Assembly: GCA_016648135.1 (NCBI GenBank)
Contig: JADDOH010004017.1
Location: 186,001 to 250,000 of the forward strand
Direction of reading: 5' to 3'
Source: Agrypnia vestita
Lineage: Eukaryota; Arthropoda; Insecta; Trichoptera; Phryganeidae
Length of the DNA stretch: 64,000 bases
Positions 54,871 to 64,000 of the stretch are shown in pieces. Numbering within the stretch: the first letter of the stretch is position 1; every line of letters begins with the position of its first letter. The position numbers and the translations under genes are program-made. The notes beneath the pieces were generated by a model. It ran no database searches and had not been told where the DNA came from. It worked only from the letters and a program-made list of their open reading frames with translations.

Positions 54871-55252
54871 TTACGCAATTACAGTAAGTAAATTTTCAGT
54901 TGCTGTTCTACCTTTGGAGGTAAGCCAGTTGTTTGCTAAAGCTTTTATTTTATTAATTGAGTATATTCTGATTTCCGGGAAGTCTGTTTTAAATATGTTA
55001 AATATTTTAGGCCCTATGTATGAGTAATTTTTCTGTCCATGTGTTGTCTTAGTTTTTGGTATTTCGTCAAGGTTTCGTAATGCTTGTCTAGTATTATGCG
55101 AATGCGAGTTACTGGTTGCTGTTAGGTGGTTTGTGTTTTTAACGTAGAAGATGAGGGTAGACTTAACGAACAGCTGTCTAACGTCCAGTACATTAAATTC
55201 TCTGAATAGTCTGTCTGATTGGTATGTGAATGGTTTCTTATTTATGATTTAA
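54871..55252 (-). pseudogene. LINE ORF2 C-terminal fragment, frame intact
   Basis: The minus strand is open for about 125 codons without a Met start: PFTYQSDRLFREFNVLDVRQ, LFVKSTLIFYVKNTN, HNTRQALRNLDEIPKTKTTH, GQKNYSYIGPKIFNIFKTDF, then RIYSINKIKALANNWLTSKG and a stop. The H-H-TR----L--P---T--GQ-S--Y-GP--FN pattern is the extreme C-terminus of Jockey/R1-group LINE ORF2 proteins. The copy is 5'-truncated near 55252 and keeps its 3' end. The absence of internal stops over 125 codons suggests a fairly young insertion. Confidence 0.8.
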
Positions 55253-55872
55253 AATGTGATACAACAAATAATTGTTTTCCCTTTGTTTACTTACTGGAAA
55301 ATGGTGCTACCCAGATTGTAGCATTAGTCTATCAGCGCGGGTGAGATTTGAATTTGAGTTAATGAAATTTACGTTTTGTCATAAAGCTAAATAGCAAATA
55401 AGCCTGAATAATCTCACCCCCGGCTCCCAAATAACAATGAGGATTTTAGTTTATTAGCGAATGTTACGATTTCCGTTCGACGATGTGTTCGAGACTGCGC
55501 CAGTTTTATTGTTTGTTAGTCGAATACACAATTGTGTTTACATTTTGAGTTAAATTTTGCGAGCGGTTCTTCGAATACTTCTCTTACAAATACGTGGGAT
55601 AAGGACGTAATGCATTTTTATTGCGACATAATTTTTGATAGCGAGGCATTTTGACTTTCTGGTATGTAGAGGTATGTAGAAAAGCTAAACTTTACTGAGA
55701 AAAATAACATACTACGCGCGATCAGCAATCAGGATTCAGAAGAAAACATTGAAAAATGCACTAAATATTGTAATTGATAAGGGGAAAGGACATACACATG
55801 AAAATAAATATGCCGTCGAAACATTTCTAGATTTTTATATATATATATATAATATATATATTATATATATTT
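55253..55872. other. AT-rich stretch with (TA)n
   Basis: A (TA)n-like tract lies at 55836-55870 beside the SINE poly(T). No gene. Confidence 0.35.
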
Positions 55873-56060
55873 ATTTTTTTTTTTTTTTTAATAAAGATGC
55901 GAACACGGAATACATGTCACATCAATATTCTTACTATTTTCAAACTAAGCTAAACGCTTGTGCTATGAAAATAGGACTAACTTGCTGGTCTGGAGTGAGA
56001 TTCGAACCCGCCACCTTTGGATTACGAGGCGAGAGTCCTAACCACAAGACCAACAAGCTA
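55873..56060 (-). repeat. tRNA-derived SINE, copy b
   Basis: On the minus strand: TAGCTTGTTGGTCTTGTGGT (A-box region), GCGGGTTCGAATCTCACTCC (B box GGTTCGAATC), body CCAGCAAGTTAGTCCTATTT to GTGACATGTATTCCGTGTTC, then a 16-nt A tail (T run at 55874-55889). It is the best-preserved promoter of the three copies. The anticodon-like position reads CGT, but the anticodon stem pairs poorly. Confidence 0.88.
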
Positions 56061-56209
56061 TTTTACTAGAGCATTTGTAACAAAACACCGAAAATGTTTT
56101 TTTAATTAGAAAAAATGACTTACAAGATAAAAATAAAGATATTTTTAAGGTACAGAAACTACTTGAGTGATACATATCAAGTAACTAAGGTAAATAATGA
56201 TACGTCCGA

Positions 56210-57080
56210 TCCGAAAGAAAACGAGCTCGGTATAAACAGTGCGAGAAGCGAGAGTCGGAAGAAAAATATTTGCAATACGCGACCCCGGGTAATTGGGAGT
56301 ACACGTCTTGTCCCGTAGATGTCTCCGGCGGAAGCCCTCCGAGTGCTCAATCAAAAAGTTGCGAAAAACAAGGCAGCACGCGCCACGCACGCACACGCGG
56401 GCGCGCGCCGTGCGTGGTCGCACGTGCGTGTATCGATCGGCCGCGGGGCGAGGAGTCACCCCCGAGGACGCTTCCTTCCGCCCGCGCGGCGCGGTGTGAG
56501 CGCGCACCCACACCGCGCCGCGGGCCGCCGCCGGCTGCCGCGCGCATTTCGCTATCCGCTCTCCCGCCATTCGGTCACATTCCTCGCGGCTCCCTGGACA
56601 GTCGCTTCGCAACCGATACCCGACAGTTCGCGAGTGCACCGCCAGGAGATCCCGCGCTACGTCACGATGCCGGATTCCGAAGAAAAACACCACATTCAAG
56701 TGAGATTTCTCCTTTATTTACAAACATTCCCGCGTTAGTGCATTTTCGCCGGGCCCAAATTGTTGTCATTTCGCGGGTGGTCGGCGGCGTCGCCCGATCG
56801 GTCGCATCGGGCGGACGAACCGCGGTAATAAGAGCGATAGTCCGCGGTATTCCGCGGTTGTGTTTATTGGCGTCAATTCCGGGGCGGGAAGGGCGTGGTG
56901 GACGCGCGCGCGGGCGGTCCTCGCGACCGGGAGCGATAGCCGGAGGCCCGCCGCGAAAAGGGCCGGCTATTCGCTCTCGGTTAAGCCGAGGCCGGGCGCC
57001 GGACGAGCTCCCCTTCGCTCGCGGGCCGCGGTAGTGGATTACGATTTGCGAAGCGCGCGATCTTCTCTTGTTTTGGTCGG
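56210..57080 (+). promoter_or_regulatory. CpG-rich promoter/5' UTR island, second
   Basis: Strongly GC- and CpG-rich for about 850 bp, with CGCGCGCCGTGCGTGG and CCGCGCCGCGGGCCGCC runs; surrounding DNA is AT-rich. The word CCTGGACAGTC with nearby GTCGC or CTTCGC occurs here (56591) and in the first island (19517), upstream of each candidate ATG. All long ORFs across the island on both strands are explained by lack of stops in GC-rich DNA. Read as promoter, 5' UTR and start of the first intron of the exon at 56667. Confidence 0.6.
56667..56699 (+). CDS. candidate first coding exon B of an unidentified gene
   Basis: The ATG at 56667 (context TCACGATGCC) gives eleven codons, MPDSEEKHHIQ, then GTGAGA, a strong 5' splice site, in phase 0. 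The acidic start lacks a signal peptide. The frame is open upstream to an ATG at 56319, which would add 116 residues of Arg/Ala/Pro-rich sequence. I prefer the short start because that extension looks like GC-rich UTR. Donor phase and strand match the exons at 19557 and 61809. Gene identity is unknown. Confidence 0.45.
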
Positions 57081-58586
57081 TTTGTTGGGTTTCGGATGAA
57101 TGAGTAAACTTCCATTTTCAAATTCTATTGTGTGTCCACTATTCGCTCTCGATTCCCGTCGAGAGTCGGGGTGTTTTAAATCGTATACCTAGTTTATTAT
57201 TATTATATTGAGTAAGGCATTGCGAATAACGTAGATCCGTATAACGCTAGTCAGCATTCCGCGATAGTCCGCTGAATTGACTTGTTTGAATGGGAAATAA
57301 ATTTAAGAGTCCATTACGACGTAATACGTGAGACGTGCCGCTCATTTGTTTTCATCAAGTTGTCAGTAGAATTTATTAGCGACAATTTCACACTTGTTTG
57401 CATAACATCTTAAAAGTCCAACCGAATGACGTATTTCTAAATAAAAACATATTTAATCTGCTGCAAATAACTCTTTCATGTTTTCCAATATTATTATTAT
57501 TTAGTTTCTAGAGGGCTTTTAAGGACGGCAGTAGGAAGGGGATTCAAACATCCATTTGTGCTTCTTTGTACAGAACACGTCCATAGTAGAAGTAATTGTT
57601 TGATCAGTTATTTAGAATTTATTTTCATTTATAGTTTGCCAGAACAATAAAGCAAAACGGCGCGGCCAACCATCCATTGGTTGTGTTGTTTTTTGGTTTT
57701 TCTTTATTTACTGATTTATTTATTTAAACACGATCCGTGAATCTAAAAAATAAAATAAAATAAATTATTTTGTTACTCCTTACTATTTAACTGATTTATT
57801 TTTATTTTTAATGAGAACAATACATTAATATTTAAAACCCACTATCCCAACATTCATATACAGGTGTTTAGTGACCTACAAATCAAAAAAAAATGCGAAC
57901 ATATTCACACATTAACACACATTAAACAGTATGAATGAAATCCAAATGACTAATGGTCTAACATTTCTACTTAATTTGAATCAGTTTCCGATAAAATTAT
58001 AGTTGAGATTTAATTTCCACTAAAATATCGCGAAATCTTAGTACGTTTGTGATAGCGTGGAAACAGCGCCATTTGGTAGCGTTAGTGATAGACATTGTTA
58101 CATTGATAATAATGTATTTTGATGATCTGTATACGAAAAATAATTTTCTTGTTTAAATTTTTTTTTTTTGCTTATTTGAATTTCACATCAATTTATTTAT
58201 TTGTTCACGTAAATATACGGCACCTAATAAATACCTACCTACTATTACGTACGTATGTACATTTACAAACATAAATTATTCTTACAAAATAATATTAAAT
58301 AACAGTACTCTTAAACATGAAAAGCCCTACGACTTATTTTCGATAAATTAATTTCGTTTAACTGAAGCAGATCTGCAAATGAAACAGATATCAAATGTAA
58401 TGTATTTATTTATTTCTTGTCAATTATTATGCGTTTTATCGCACGTCGATAGCCTGACTAGGAGTTTCCGGTTTAAAGATAGTCTATATTATATTTCTAT
58501 ATTTATATTACGTCAAGGAATTCAACACATAACCTTTTCTTGCACGATTTTATTTAGTTTCATTTGTTTGCCAATCACAAAATTTT
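57081..58586. other. putative intron, one dispersed repeat
   Basis: 58040-58130 is a minus-strand copy of 38640-38830 (AACAGCGCCATTTGGTAGCG), with the CTCF-like word mutated. Nothing else is recognised. Confidence 0.4.
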
Positions 58587-58980
58587 AATTCACGAAAAAA
58601 TATTAGGTTACTACTGGTTACTACTAAAATGAATTATTCAATTAATCATGGCGTCCATCTAGCGGTGGCATTGCAAAGTAATTTCAACCATCGTATCAAA
58701 AAAGTGGATTGCTCTATGGACAAAAATAAAAATTAATCAATTAATAAAAATAAGAACTACATATAAGGTCGATATATTCACGGAAACATAGAGGGTTGCT
58801 ATAGCTTAGTGGTCAGAGCACCGGCCCCGGAAAGGAGGTGACCTGGGTTCGTATCCCAGTAGTAACCTAATATTTTTTCGTGAATTAGATTTTTCTGTAT
58901 GTCTTTCTAATTGATTAATTAATTTGGTTATTAAATATTTCACAGAACTTTGTTCTGAAAAATTACAACTTCACAAAATA
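58587..58980 (+). repeat. tRNA-headed SINE-like element with inverted left flank (copy B)
   Basis: 58794-58867 is a 74-nt tRNA-like head: GGTTGCT/AGTAACC closes all seven acceptor pairs (one G-U). The D arm is GCTTAGTGGTCAGAGC and the T arm CTGGGTTCGTATCCCAG is perfect. The anticodon stem does not pair. The body follows (TCGTGAATTAGATTTTTCTG, TCTTTCTAATTGATTAATTA, ACAGAACTTTGTTCTGA) to ACTTCACAA near 58978. A 31-nt exact complement of the head-body junction (58856-58886) lies at 58587-58617, so the head is bracketed by inverted repeats as in copies A, C and D. Confidence 0.75.
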
Positions 58981-59177
58981 TGAATGTGTTCTTGAATATA
59001 CAAAATTTTGTGATGAACTTACATGTATTGGAATGCAACTTAAATAAATATGAAATATTTGATCGACTTCCGTTCTGTAATTTGGCAAAGACACCTGTTG
59101 CAGATGGCAATAAAATAATCATTCAAAATTGTTCAAAATATATTTAAAATGCTGATGCGTTATTATATCGGATATTG
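58981..59177. other. AT-rich spacer
   Basis: Nothing recognised. Confidence 0.3.
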
Positions 59178-60940
59178 TAGGGTGATTGTGCTAGTAGTCG
59201 GCCATTTTACAGAAAAGTCGTCTTTGGAATATCATTGTAAGTTCATTTTTGAAAGGTGGTTTAGAAAAACGCGTATGTATTAAAGAACAGGGAGTTTATT
59301 TTTATTATATTTATTGCTTTTTAAAATTAGCCTACCCATAAAAATTAAAATAGTATTTTAATGAAAAATGGCTGTTTTAATGAAAAATGCGTCAGTTGTC
59401 GGCCACCTATGCGTCAGTAGTCGGCCATCAGATTTTAGAACAGGGCCGCCAGACGTCCTTTAGAAATTTGCGCTATACAGGCATTTATTTTTTCAATTTA
59501 TACTTAAATCCTTTAAAGCTTTTCGACAAATCGTCTCAATTTGTTCATAGGTACGTTTATAATACACTAATAATCACAAACTAGAAACTAGAAAGAGAAT
59601 TATTTTTTCGATTGGGCATTTTGGTTATATGTTAAAGCCGCTTTCATCTCCATTAATAATCCGATTAAGGTCCTCTAATACATCTTCATCGTTGTTTTCT
59701 ATTAGATGGGTTTTCAAGTCCTTAAACCAAGTTCTTATATAATTTGCGTATTCTAGTATAATGCTTTCCGCAATTCTGGCCGGCGTATGAATAATAAATA
59801 CCACCTTTCTCCCGGTTTTTCATCTTAGAAACGTGTTTTTATTTTTTCTGTTTTCCCAATTTGCTCCACAGTAGTCGGAGTTCTTGTTTTTTAGAGGGAA
59901 ATGACATTTTGCTGATGCTATTACAAGATTATTAAAGATTCCACAATTTTGTTTTCGTCAGATAGCGATATAAAGTGATTTGGTTCCATTCGACGTGTTT
60001 TTTTCCAATACCTATCCCTTGATGCGGTCCTGCAGTTTTGCCCTAGGAACATAAATTTCCAAACAATATCTGACAAGCCACGCGTATTTTTTACCTTCTC
60101 TTACTGCTTAAAGGGCTTTTTGAAGGCTATCATCAGTATACTGATGAAAAACGTATTTTAGTTTTTGTCGCCATTGATACAAAATTAATAATTTTTATAT
60201 TTAGTTAACATTAGGATGATAAAAGATAAATTTCATCTACCAAAACCGTCCTTAGACGCTGCATGGCCGACTAATGATACATCAATTTTAACACATCAAC
60301 CAGTTGTCGGCCCCACACTTCTAAGTTAAAAAAAACATATTATCAGTGTAGTAACTAGCGGCCGACCACTGACTATTAGATAGTAGTGCTATTTTCACTA
60401 ACATAACGCATAATAATAATAATCTTAGTAAATTTTGTGTCATTAACAGCGTAAGAGACAAAAATGAAACCAGTATTCGCCGCCAGTAGTCGGCCGCCCC
60501 GGCCGACCACTGGATTTTGTAGAAAAAATTGTCCCAGTAACCGGCCGCACGAGTTTCAACATAAAAATATTGAAAATGTCTGTTTTATCATTTTAACTCG
60601 TAAATTTAGTTCATGTTTTTTCCGATAAATGCTACTTATACAGTGCAAACAAATTAATTGAACTTCTATTTAAAGTTTGAAAATTTTCTTAACGACATTT
60701 CCGAAAAACCAGAATCAGAATTGATAGCTCATAACCACCGGCATATTTTTTGGGTCTACTTAAATATACCTAAAAAAAACGCAAGGTGGTGCAGTTTTGT
60801 GTTTCTTTCGCGGAATAGTGGCCGACTTCTTAGCATTCAAAAATATTATTGAATTATATTGCGAGTGTCAAGTTTATTCAAGTTGACGTAATTGGTGGCC
60901 GACTACTGAAGGTGGCCGGAACACTGGCGAAATCACCCTA
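59178..60940 (-). mobile_element. pogo-like element with TCGGCC iterons
   Basis: The ends GGGTGATTGTGC (59180) and GCGAAATCACCC (to 60938) are inverted and flanked by TA. About a dozen copies of AGTAGTCGGCC or its complement are scattered through the element, densest at both ends (59193, 59395, 59418, 60360, 60487, 60900). The minus strand retains transposase pieces (next entry). TA duplication plus a psq-type HTH place it in the pogo/Tigger branch of Tc1/mariner. The 1759-bp copy is an internally deleted, dead derivative. Confidence 0.8.
59640..60190 (-). pseudogene. pogo-type transposase remains (psq HTH and first DDE Asp)
   Basis: The minus strand from about 60160 reads IAFKKPFKAVREGKKYAW, then PRAKLQDRIKG: the psq/CENP-B helix-turn-helix (L--A--AVREGKKS---A---FGVPR-TL-DR-KG) with frameshifts. 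Further on, at about 59790-59640, it reads RIAESIILEYANYIRTWFKD, then DVLEDLNRIINGDESGF, where NGDESGF matches the first catalytic Asp box of DDE_1 transposases. The later D and E/D boxes are deleted. Confidence 0.75.
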
Positions 60941-61808
60941 CATGCCGGTGACATGCGTATGTCAGCTTATATTATTATAATAGTGACGTTTGAGTTTTGA
61001 CGTTAATAGCATTCAGAAAATAAACATGTCTTCGACGCAATTCTTATTTATTACAAGATATTAAATTGACGATGACCAAAAAGTAGAAAATGATATTCTA
61101 TTTATAAAATAAAAACACGCTTTTACGCAAGTTTGCGGCGCTTTTTCCAAACTCCAATGATCGCTTGCATTAAATAAACTGTACATTCACATCACTACGT
61201 AAAACACTCTTTTTCTAAAATTTTATTCGATTAGTTATTCTTAGTTATATTTAACACATATCGCAAATAGCTAATATCGATATACGTACTATAAATATTA
61301 CTACTCATCTACTATCTACCAGCTACTCACTTCATATGCATTCGCTGTTAAAAATTATGTTTTATTGTCCTTTCTTATACATGGTTATGAAAATAATTTC
61401 TATCTCTTTCTGACTGATAGGTACATTTAGTACACAATAGAAGACAGCAGAAACTAAATGTCTCAGATTTGTTTTTTAGTGACTAATCTATATTTATAGT
61501 ACGTCTATGCTAATATCCTAATATTCGCCCCACGCTTTTTATTTTATTGACATGGGCATATACTGTGATCCCTCCAGTAATGTGGTTGTTAAAAAAACTT
61601 CGTCAATTTTTATCCGTCGGGGTAGGAACTTTTGAAAGCGCCTTGCTATATTTTATTTTCTTAGATGTCTTACAAATATAAATTTATTTGAAAATATGCG
61701 TTCCATGAAAACAACTGAATACCTAATATTGTTTCGTAAAGTTCCCGTCTTAACTTGTATCCGACACTGTTTACTAAGCGTTTACATAATATTAAATAAC
61801 AGTAAAAA
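60941..61808. other. AT-rich stretch upstream of candidate exon C
   Basis: No CpG island here, unlike the other two candidate exons. No TATA or initiator can be named with confidence. Confidence 0.35.
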
Positions 61809-62087
61809 ATGGATTTGAAATTCGTGGGCTCCAGATCGGAGAAGTGTGAGGAGTGCGACACACACGACGAAGATCAGTTGCACAAACATAGTTGCAAACA
61901 AGGTAATCCACGGTCCACCTGCAAATTAAATTGTGATGCGAACTTCCAAAAATCGGAAGAAAGTCATCCGAAATCAAGCCACGAAAACAGAACGGAGAAA
62001 ACCCTACAAGAAATTGAACAAAAAAATAAATCAGGAGAGATTGAAGTGGAACAAATACTAAAGAAAAAGAAGTCTTTAATTTTTGAG
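61809..62087 (+). CDS. candidate first coding exon C of an unidentified gene
   Basis: The ATG at 61809 (context AAAAATGG) opens 93 codons: MDLKFVGSRSEKCEECDTHD, EDQLHKHSCKQGN, then a Lys/Glu-rich segment (KTLQEIEQKNKSGEIEVEQI) ending KKKKSLIFE. GTTAGC follows at 62088, again in phase 0. Composition is coding-like and hydrophilic, with Cys/His clusters in the first 40 residues and a possible short helix at the end. An earlier GTAATC donor at 61903 would be phase 1 and is less likely. A SINE lies 47 bp into the presumed intron. The family is unknown. Confidence 0.45.
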
Positions 62088-62133
62088 GTTAGCTTTCACA
62101 TTAATTTATTGAATCACGTAAATTTTTTTTCCT

Positions 62134-62313
62134 TTCTAAATAAATAGAAATGCGAACACGGAATACGTGTAACATCAATATTCTTACTATTTTCAAATTA
62201 AGCTAAACGCTTGTGCTATGAAAATAGGACTAATTTGCTGGTCTGGAGTGAGTTTCGAACCCGCGAGCTTTGGATCACGAGGCGAGAGAGCTAACCACAA
62301 GACCAACAAGCTA
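62134..62313 (-). repeat. tRNA-derived SINE, copy c
   Basis: Minus-strand copy: TAGCTTGTTGGTCTTGTGGT head, GCGGGTTCGAAACTCACTCC (B box slightly mutated), body CCAGCAAATTAGTCC to ACACGTATTCCGTGTTCGC, then a degenerate tail. It sits just inside the intron after candidate exon C. Confidence 0.87.
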
Positions 62314-62911
62314 CTCCAATTGCTAATTGAATTGGGAATATGTTGGTAATAAAAACGAAACACAAATTTCATAAAAAAAATCCCTGGCGTAATAACGGGT
62401 CCTGATTACATAAAAGATGACAAATTTTGGCGCGAACAAGTTTAAAATCAGTTATTTTAAGTTTAAAACGAAACATTTTTGACACAAGAAACTATAGAAA
62501 ATTATCCTTGTCGTATTGGGTGGGGAAAAGGTCAATTTTGTGTAAAAAAAACGTAGATAAGCTCTTGGGAACAATAATCTCCAAATTCAAATTTACAATG
62601 ATTTTTTCTCAGCTAATGTGGGGCATTATAGTAATGCAGGATCGTATAGTTTACATAAAAGATAATGAATGGGCCCACTTATGATAAACGTGATTTGTCA
62701 ATCTCTGTGAATAAAACATCAAAAACATATATTTTATATAGGCATCTATGGCGTGAAGCGTCCAAAATGTATCATTTTTAAACTTAAAATAATTGCTTTT
62801 GAACTTGCTTGCACCAAAATTTGACATCATTTATGTAATTAGGACAAACTTAACTGTTCGAAGAATATTTTTTCTTCTTCTGTATGAAGGCTTGAACTTT
62901 GTGGTGACATT
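62314..62911. other. AT-rich stretch, nothing recognised
   Basis: The ORF at 62427-62684 has no recognisable family. Confidence 0.3.
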
Positions 62912-63127
62912 ATTATTAAAATAAAACACAAATTACTTTGTTTTCACCACTATATTAGATTAAAAAATCTACATGTTTCGAGAACAATGTTCTCTTCATC
63001 AGGATTATTGTGTACTAATCTTAGTACACAATAATCCTGATGAAGAGAACATTGTTCTCGAAACATGTAGATTTTTTAATCTAATATAGTGGTGAAAACA
63101 AAGTAATTTGTGTTTTATTTTAATAAT
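62912..63127. repeat. perfect palindrome, 107-bp arms, hammerhead-like core in each arm
   Basis: Arms 62912-63018 and 63021-63127 are exact inverted copies with a 2-nt spacer. On the plus strand 63037-63043 is CTGATGA. Next come an extra A, a 6-bp hairpin GAGAAC-ATT-GTTCTC (63045-63059) and GAAA at 63060-63063. Then AC-AT-GT-A can form a 2-bp stem III ending in a GUA cleavage-type triplet, and GATT (63070-63073) pairs with AATC (63033-63036) as stem I. This is the layout of the minimal hammerheads of Penelope-like elements. The extra A before the hairpin is atypical. The left arm has the same motif on the minus strand. Confidence 0.85.
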
Positions 63128-63643
63128 TAGGACACTTTATTACGCCAGAGAAAAAAAAATTAAATTTGTGTTTCGTTTGTATTGCTAACTATAGCCATTG
63201 AATTGAAATTTTAAAATTGAGATAGCGAAAAGAGCTGCATCATAATAATTTTCTCGAAAATCAAATATTTATACCAACATTGAATTACGTACATTCATGC
63301 AAATAAAATTAGTGCAGACGTTGGCAAGATTTCCACAATCAATATTATTTGCTTGCCCGAAAATACATATGTATTCATATAAATTTAAAGCAGTTACTAT
63401 ACGACTACATATTTATCTATTTTGGGGTATTTTAGCAACTGAAATAAATATGGAAGGTATAAAATAAATCGTAACATAATTTTGAAAAAATAAATTAACC
63501 ATGTAGAACTTCGCCCGTGAAAGGAATTAGCGGTGACATTCTCTGTCTTTGATAGTGAGAGGCTGAAAAAACTAGCATGTATGTATCATACTACCTACCT
63601 TTGTATAGAATGTATTCTTTCCTATTTATTTCCTCTCTAGAAA
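63128..63643. other. AT-rich stretch, nothing recognised
   Basis: No gene or repeat boundary before the mariner at 63646. Confidence 0.3.
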
Positions 63644-63645
63644 TA

Positions 63646-64000
63646 TTAGGTCCTTACATATGAAATTGGCGTTTTGCCGTACTGGCAAATTTGATCTCAA
63701 ATATCTTCTCTTTGGTTAGGAATTCCAAATCCAAATTTATACAGCTATTTACTCATGTATTTGTGTTTTGAAAATTATAATTCATTTGTTTTTTCCTCAA
63801 TTGTTTTTTTCTTTGCGTCACTCAGTTTACAAAATGAAAAACTTGAAATATCACGTTATTTACGAGTACGAATTCCACCGTGGCACCAGTGCTGCAGAAA
63901 CGGCTCGAAGGATTAATGATGTGTATGGCGACGGTGCCGCAAAAGAAAACACAGTGCGTTTTTGGTTCCAACGTTTTCGTTCTGGAAATTTCGACCTGCA
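63646..64000 (+). mobile_element. second mariner copy, cut by the window edge
   Basis: TTAGGTCCTTACATATGAAA begins at 63646 after TA (63644-63645). The sequence is nearly identical to 16152-16510 with a handful of substitutions and one extra T, so both copies moved recently. The right end is outside the window. Confidence 0.93.
63834..64000 (+). CDS. mariner transposase, N-terminal part
   Basis: The ATG at 63834 opens MKNLKYHVIYEYEFHRGTSA, ETARRINDVYGDGAAKENTV and RFWFQRFRSGNFDL to the window edge, 55 codons without interruption. This is the first helix-turn-helix of the mariner DNA-binding domain. Compared with the copy at 16339 only an R to H change is seen here. Whether the catalytic part is intact cannot be seen. 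Confidence 0.85.
   Translation, partial: MKNLKYHVIYEYEFHRGTSAAETARRINDVYGDGAAKENTVRFWFQRFRSGNFDL

Noticed and set aside
56270..57034. 254-codon plus-strand ORF in the second CpG island
   Set aside because: Overlaps long ORFs in other frames and on the minus strand; Arg/Ala/Pro-rich with no domain. GC-rich DNA lacks stop codons by chance.
58794..58867. Functional tRNA gene
   Set aside because: Acceptor and T arms are good but the anticodon stem does not pair, U33 is missing, and the unit is the head of a repeat family.

Overview
The window looks like repeat-rich, AT-rich insect nuclear DNA, most likely from a moth or butterfly. The evidence is a mori-type (DD37D-like) mariner, short Helitrons that begin TC with a TATAAA-like stretch and end in a hairpin plus CTAG between host A and T, tRNA-derived SINEs, many decayed LINE tails, and the taggtacctac-type microsatellite words common in Lepidoptera. 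There is no sign of bacterial organisation. The species cannot be named from the sequence alone.

Only three short stretches look like host coding sequence. All three are on the plus strand and each looks like a first coding exon: an ATG followed by a short hydrophilic peptide and a 5' splice site. They lie at 19557-19634, 56667-56699 and 61809-62087. The first two sit in CpG-rich GC islands inside otherwise AT-rich DNA. All three ORFs reach their donor site in phase 0. The simplest reading is alternative first exons and promoters of one large gene whose shared exons lie beyond the right edge, so most of the window would be 5' intron. I do not recognise the gene.

Nearly everything else is transposable elements and derived repeats. 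Left part (1-18 kb): a Penelope-type reverse transcriptase fragment, RTE/LINE and hAT remnants, a Helitron-like element filled with a tandem array of heat-shock-element-like motifs (5434-8217), rearranged PIF/Harbinger pieces, a pogo-like element, a hAT element with a perfect target duplication, a SINE, a Lep1-like Helitron, and a complete but frameshifted mariner. Middle (18-40 kb): long palindromes, foldback elements, a CR1-like LINE tail, three arrays of ~128-bp units carried by Helitron-like elements, several inverted-repeat elements around a tRNA-like core, Harbinger MITEs, and a second hAT copy with its own perfect 8-bp target duplication. Right part (39-64 kb): a Jockey-like LINE broken by a nested insertion, a second copy of the heat-shock-motif element, more foldbacks, two LINE tails, a pogo-like element with psq helix-turn-helix remains, a perfect 107-bp-arm palindrome, and the start of a second mariner at the right edge.

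Points most worth checking: (1) the Helitron-borne array of heat-shock-factor-like sites; (2) a family of hammerhead-ribozyme-like motifs (CTGATGA, hairpin, GAAAC) that recurs about ten times, often as inverted pairs; (3) inverted-repeat elements around tRNA-like cores; (4) the three phase-matched alternative first exons.
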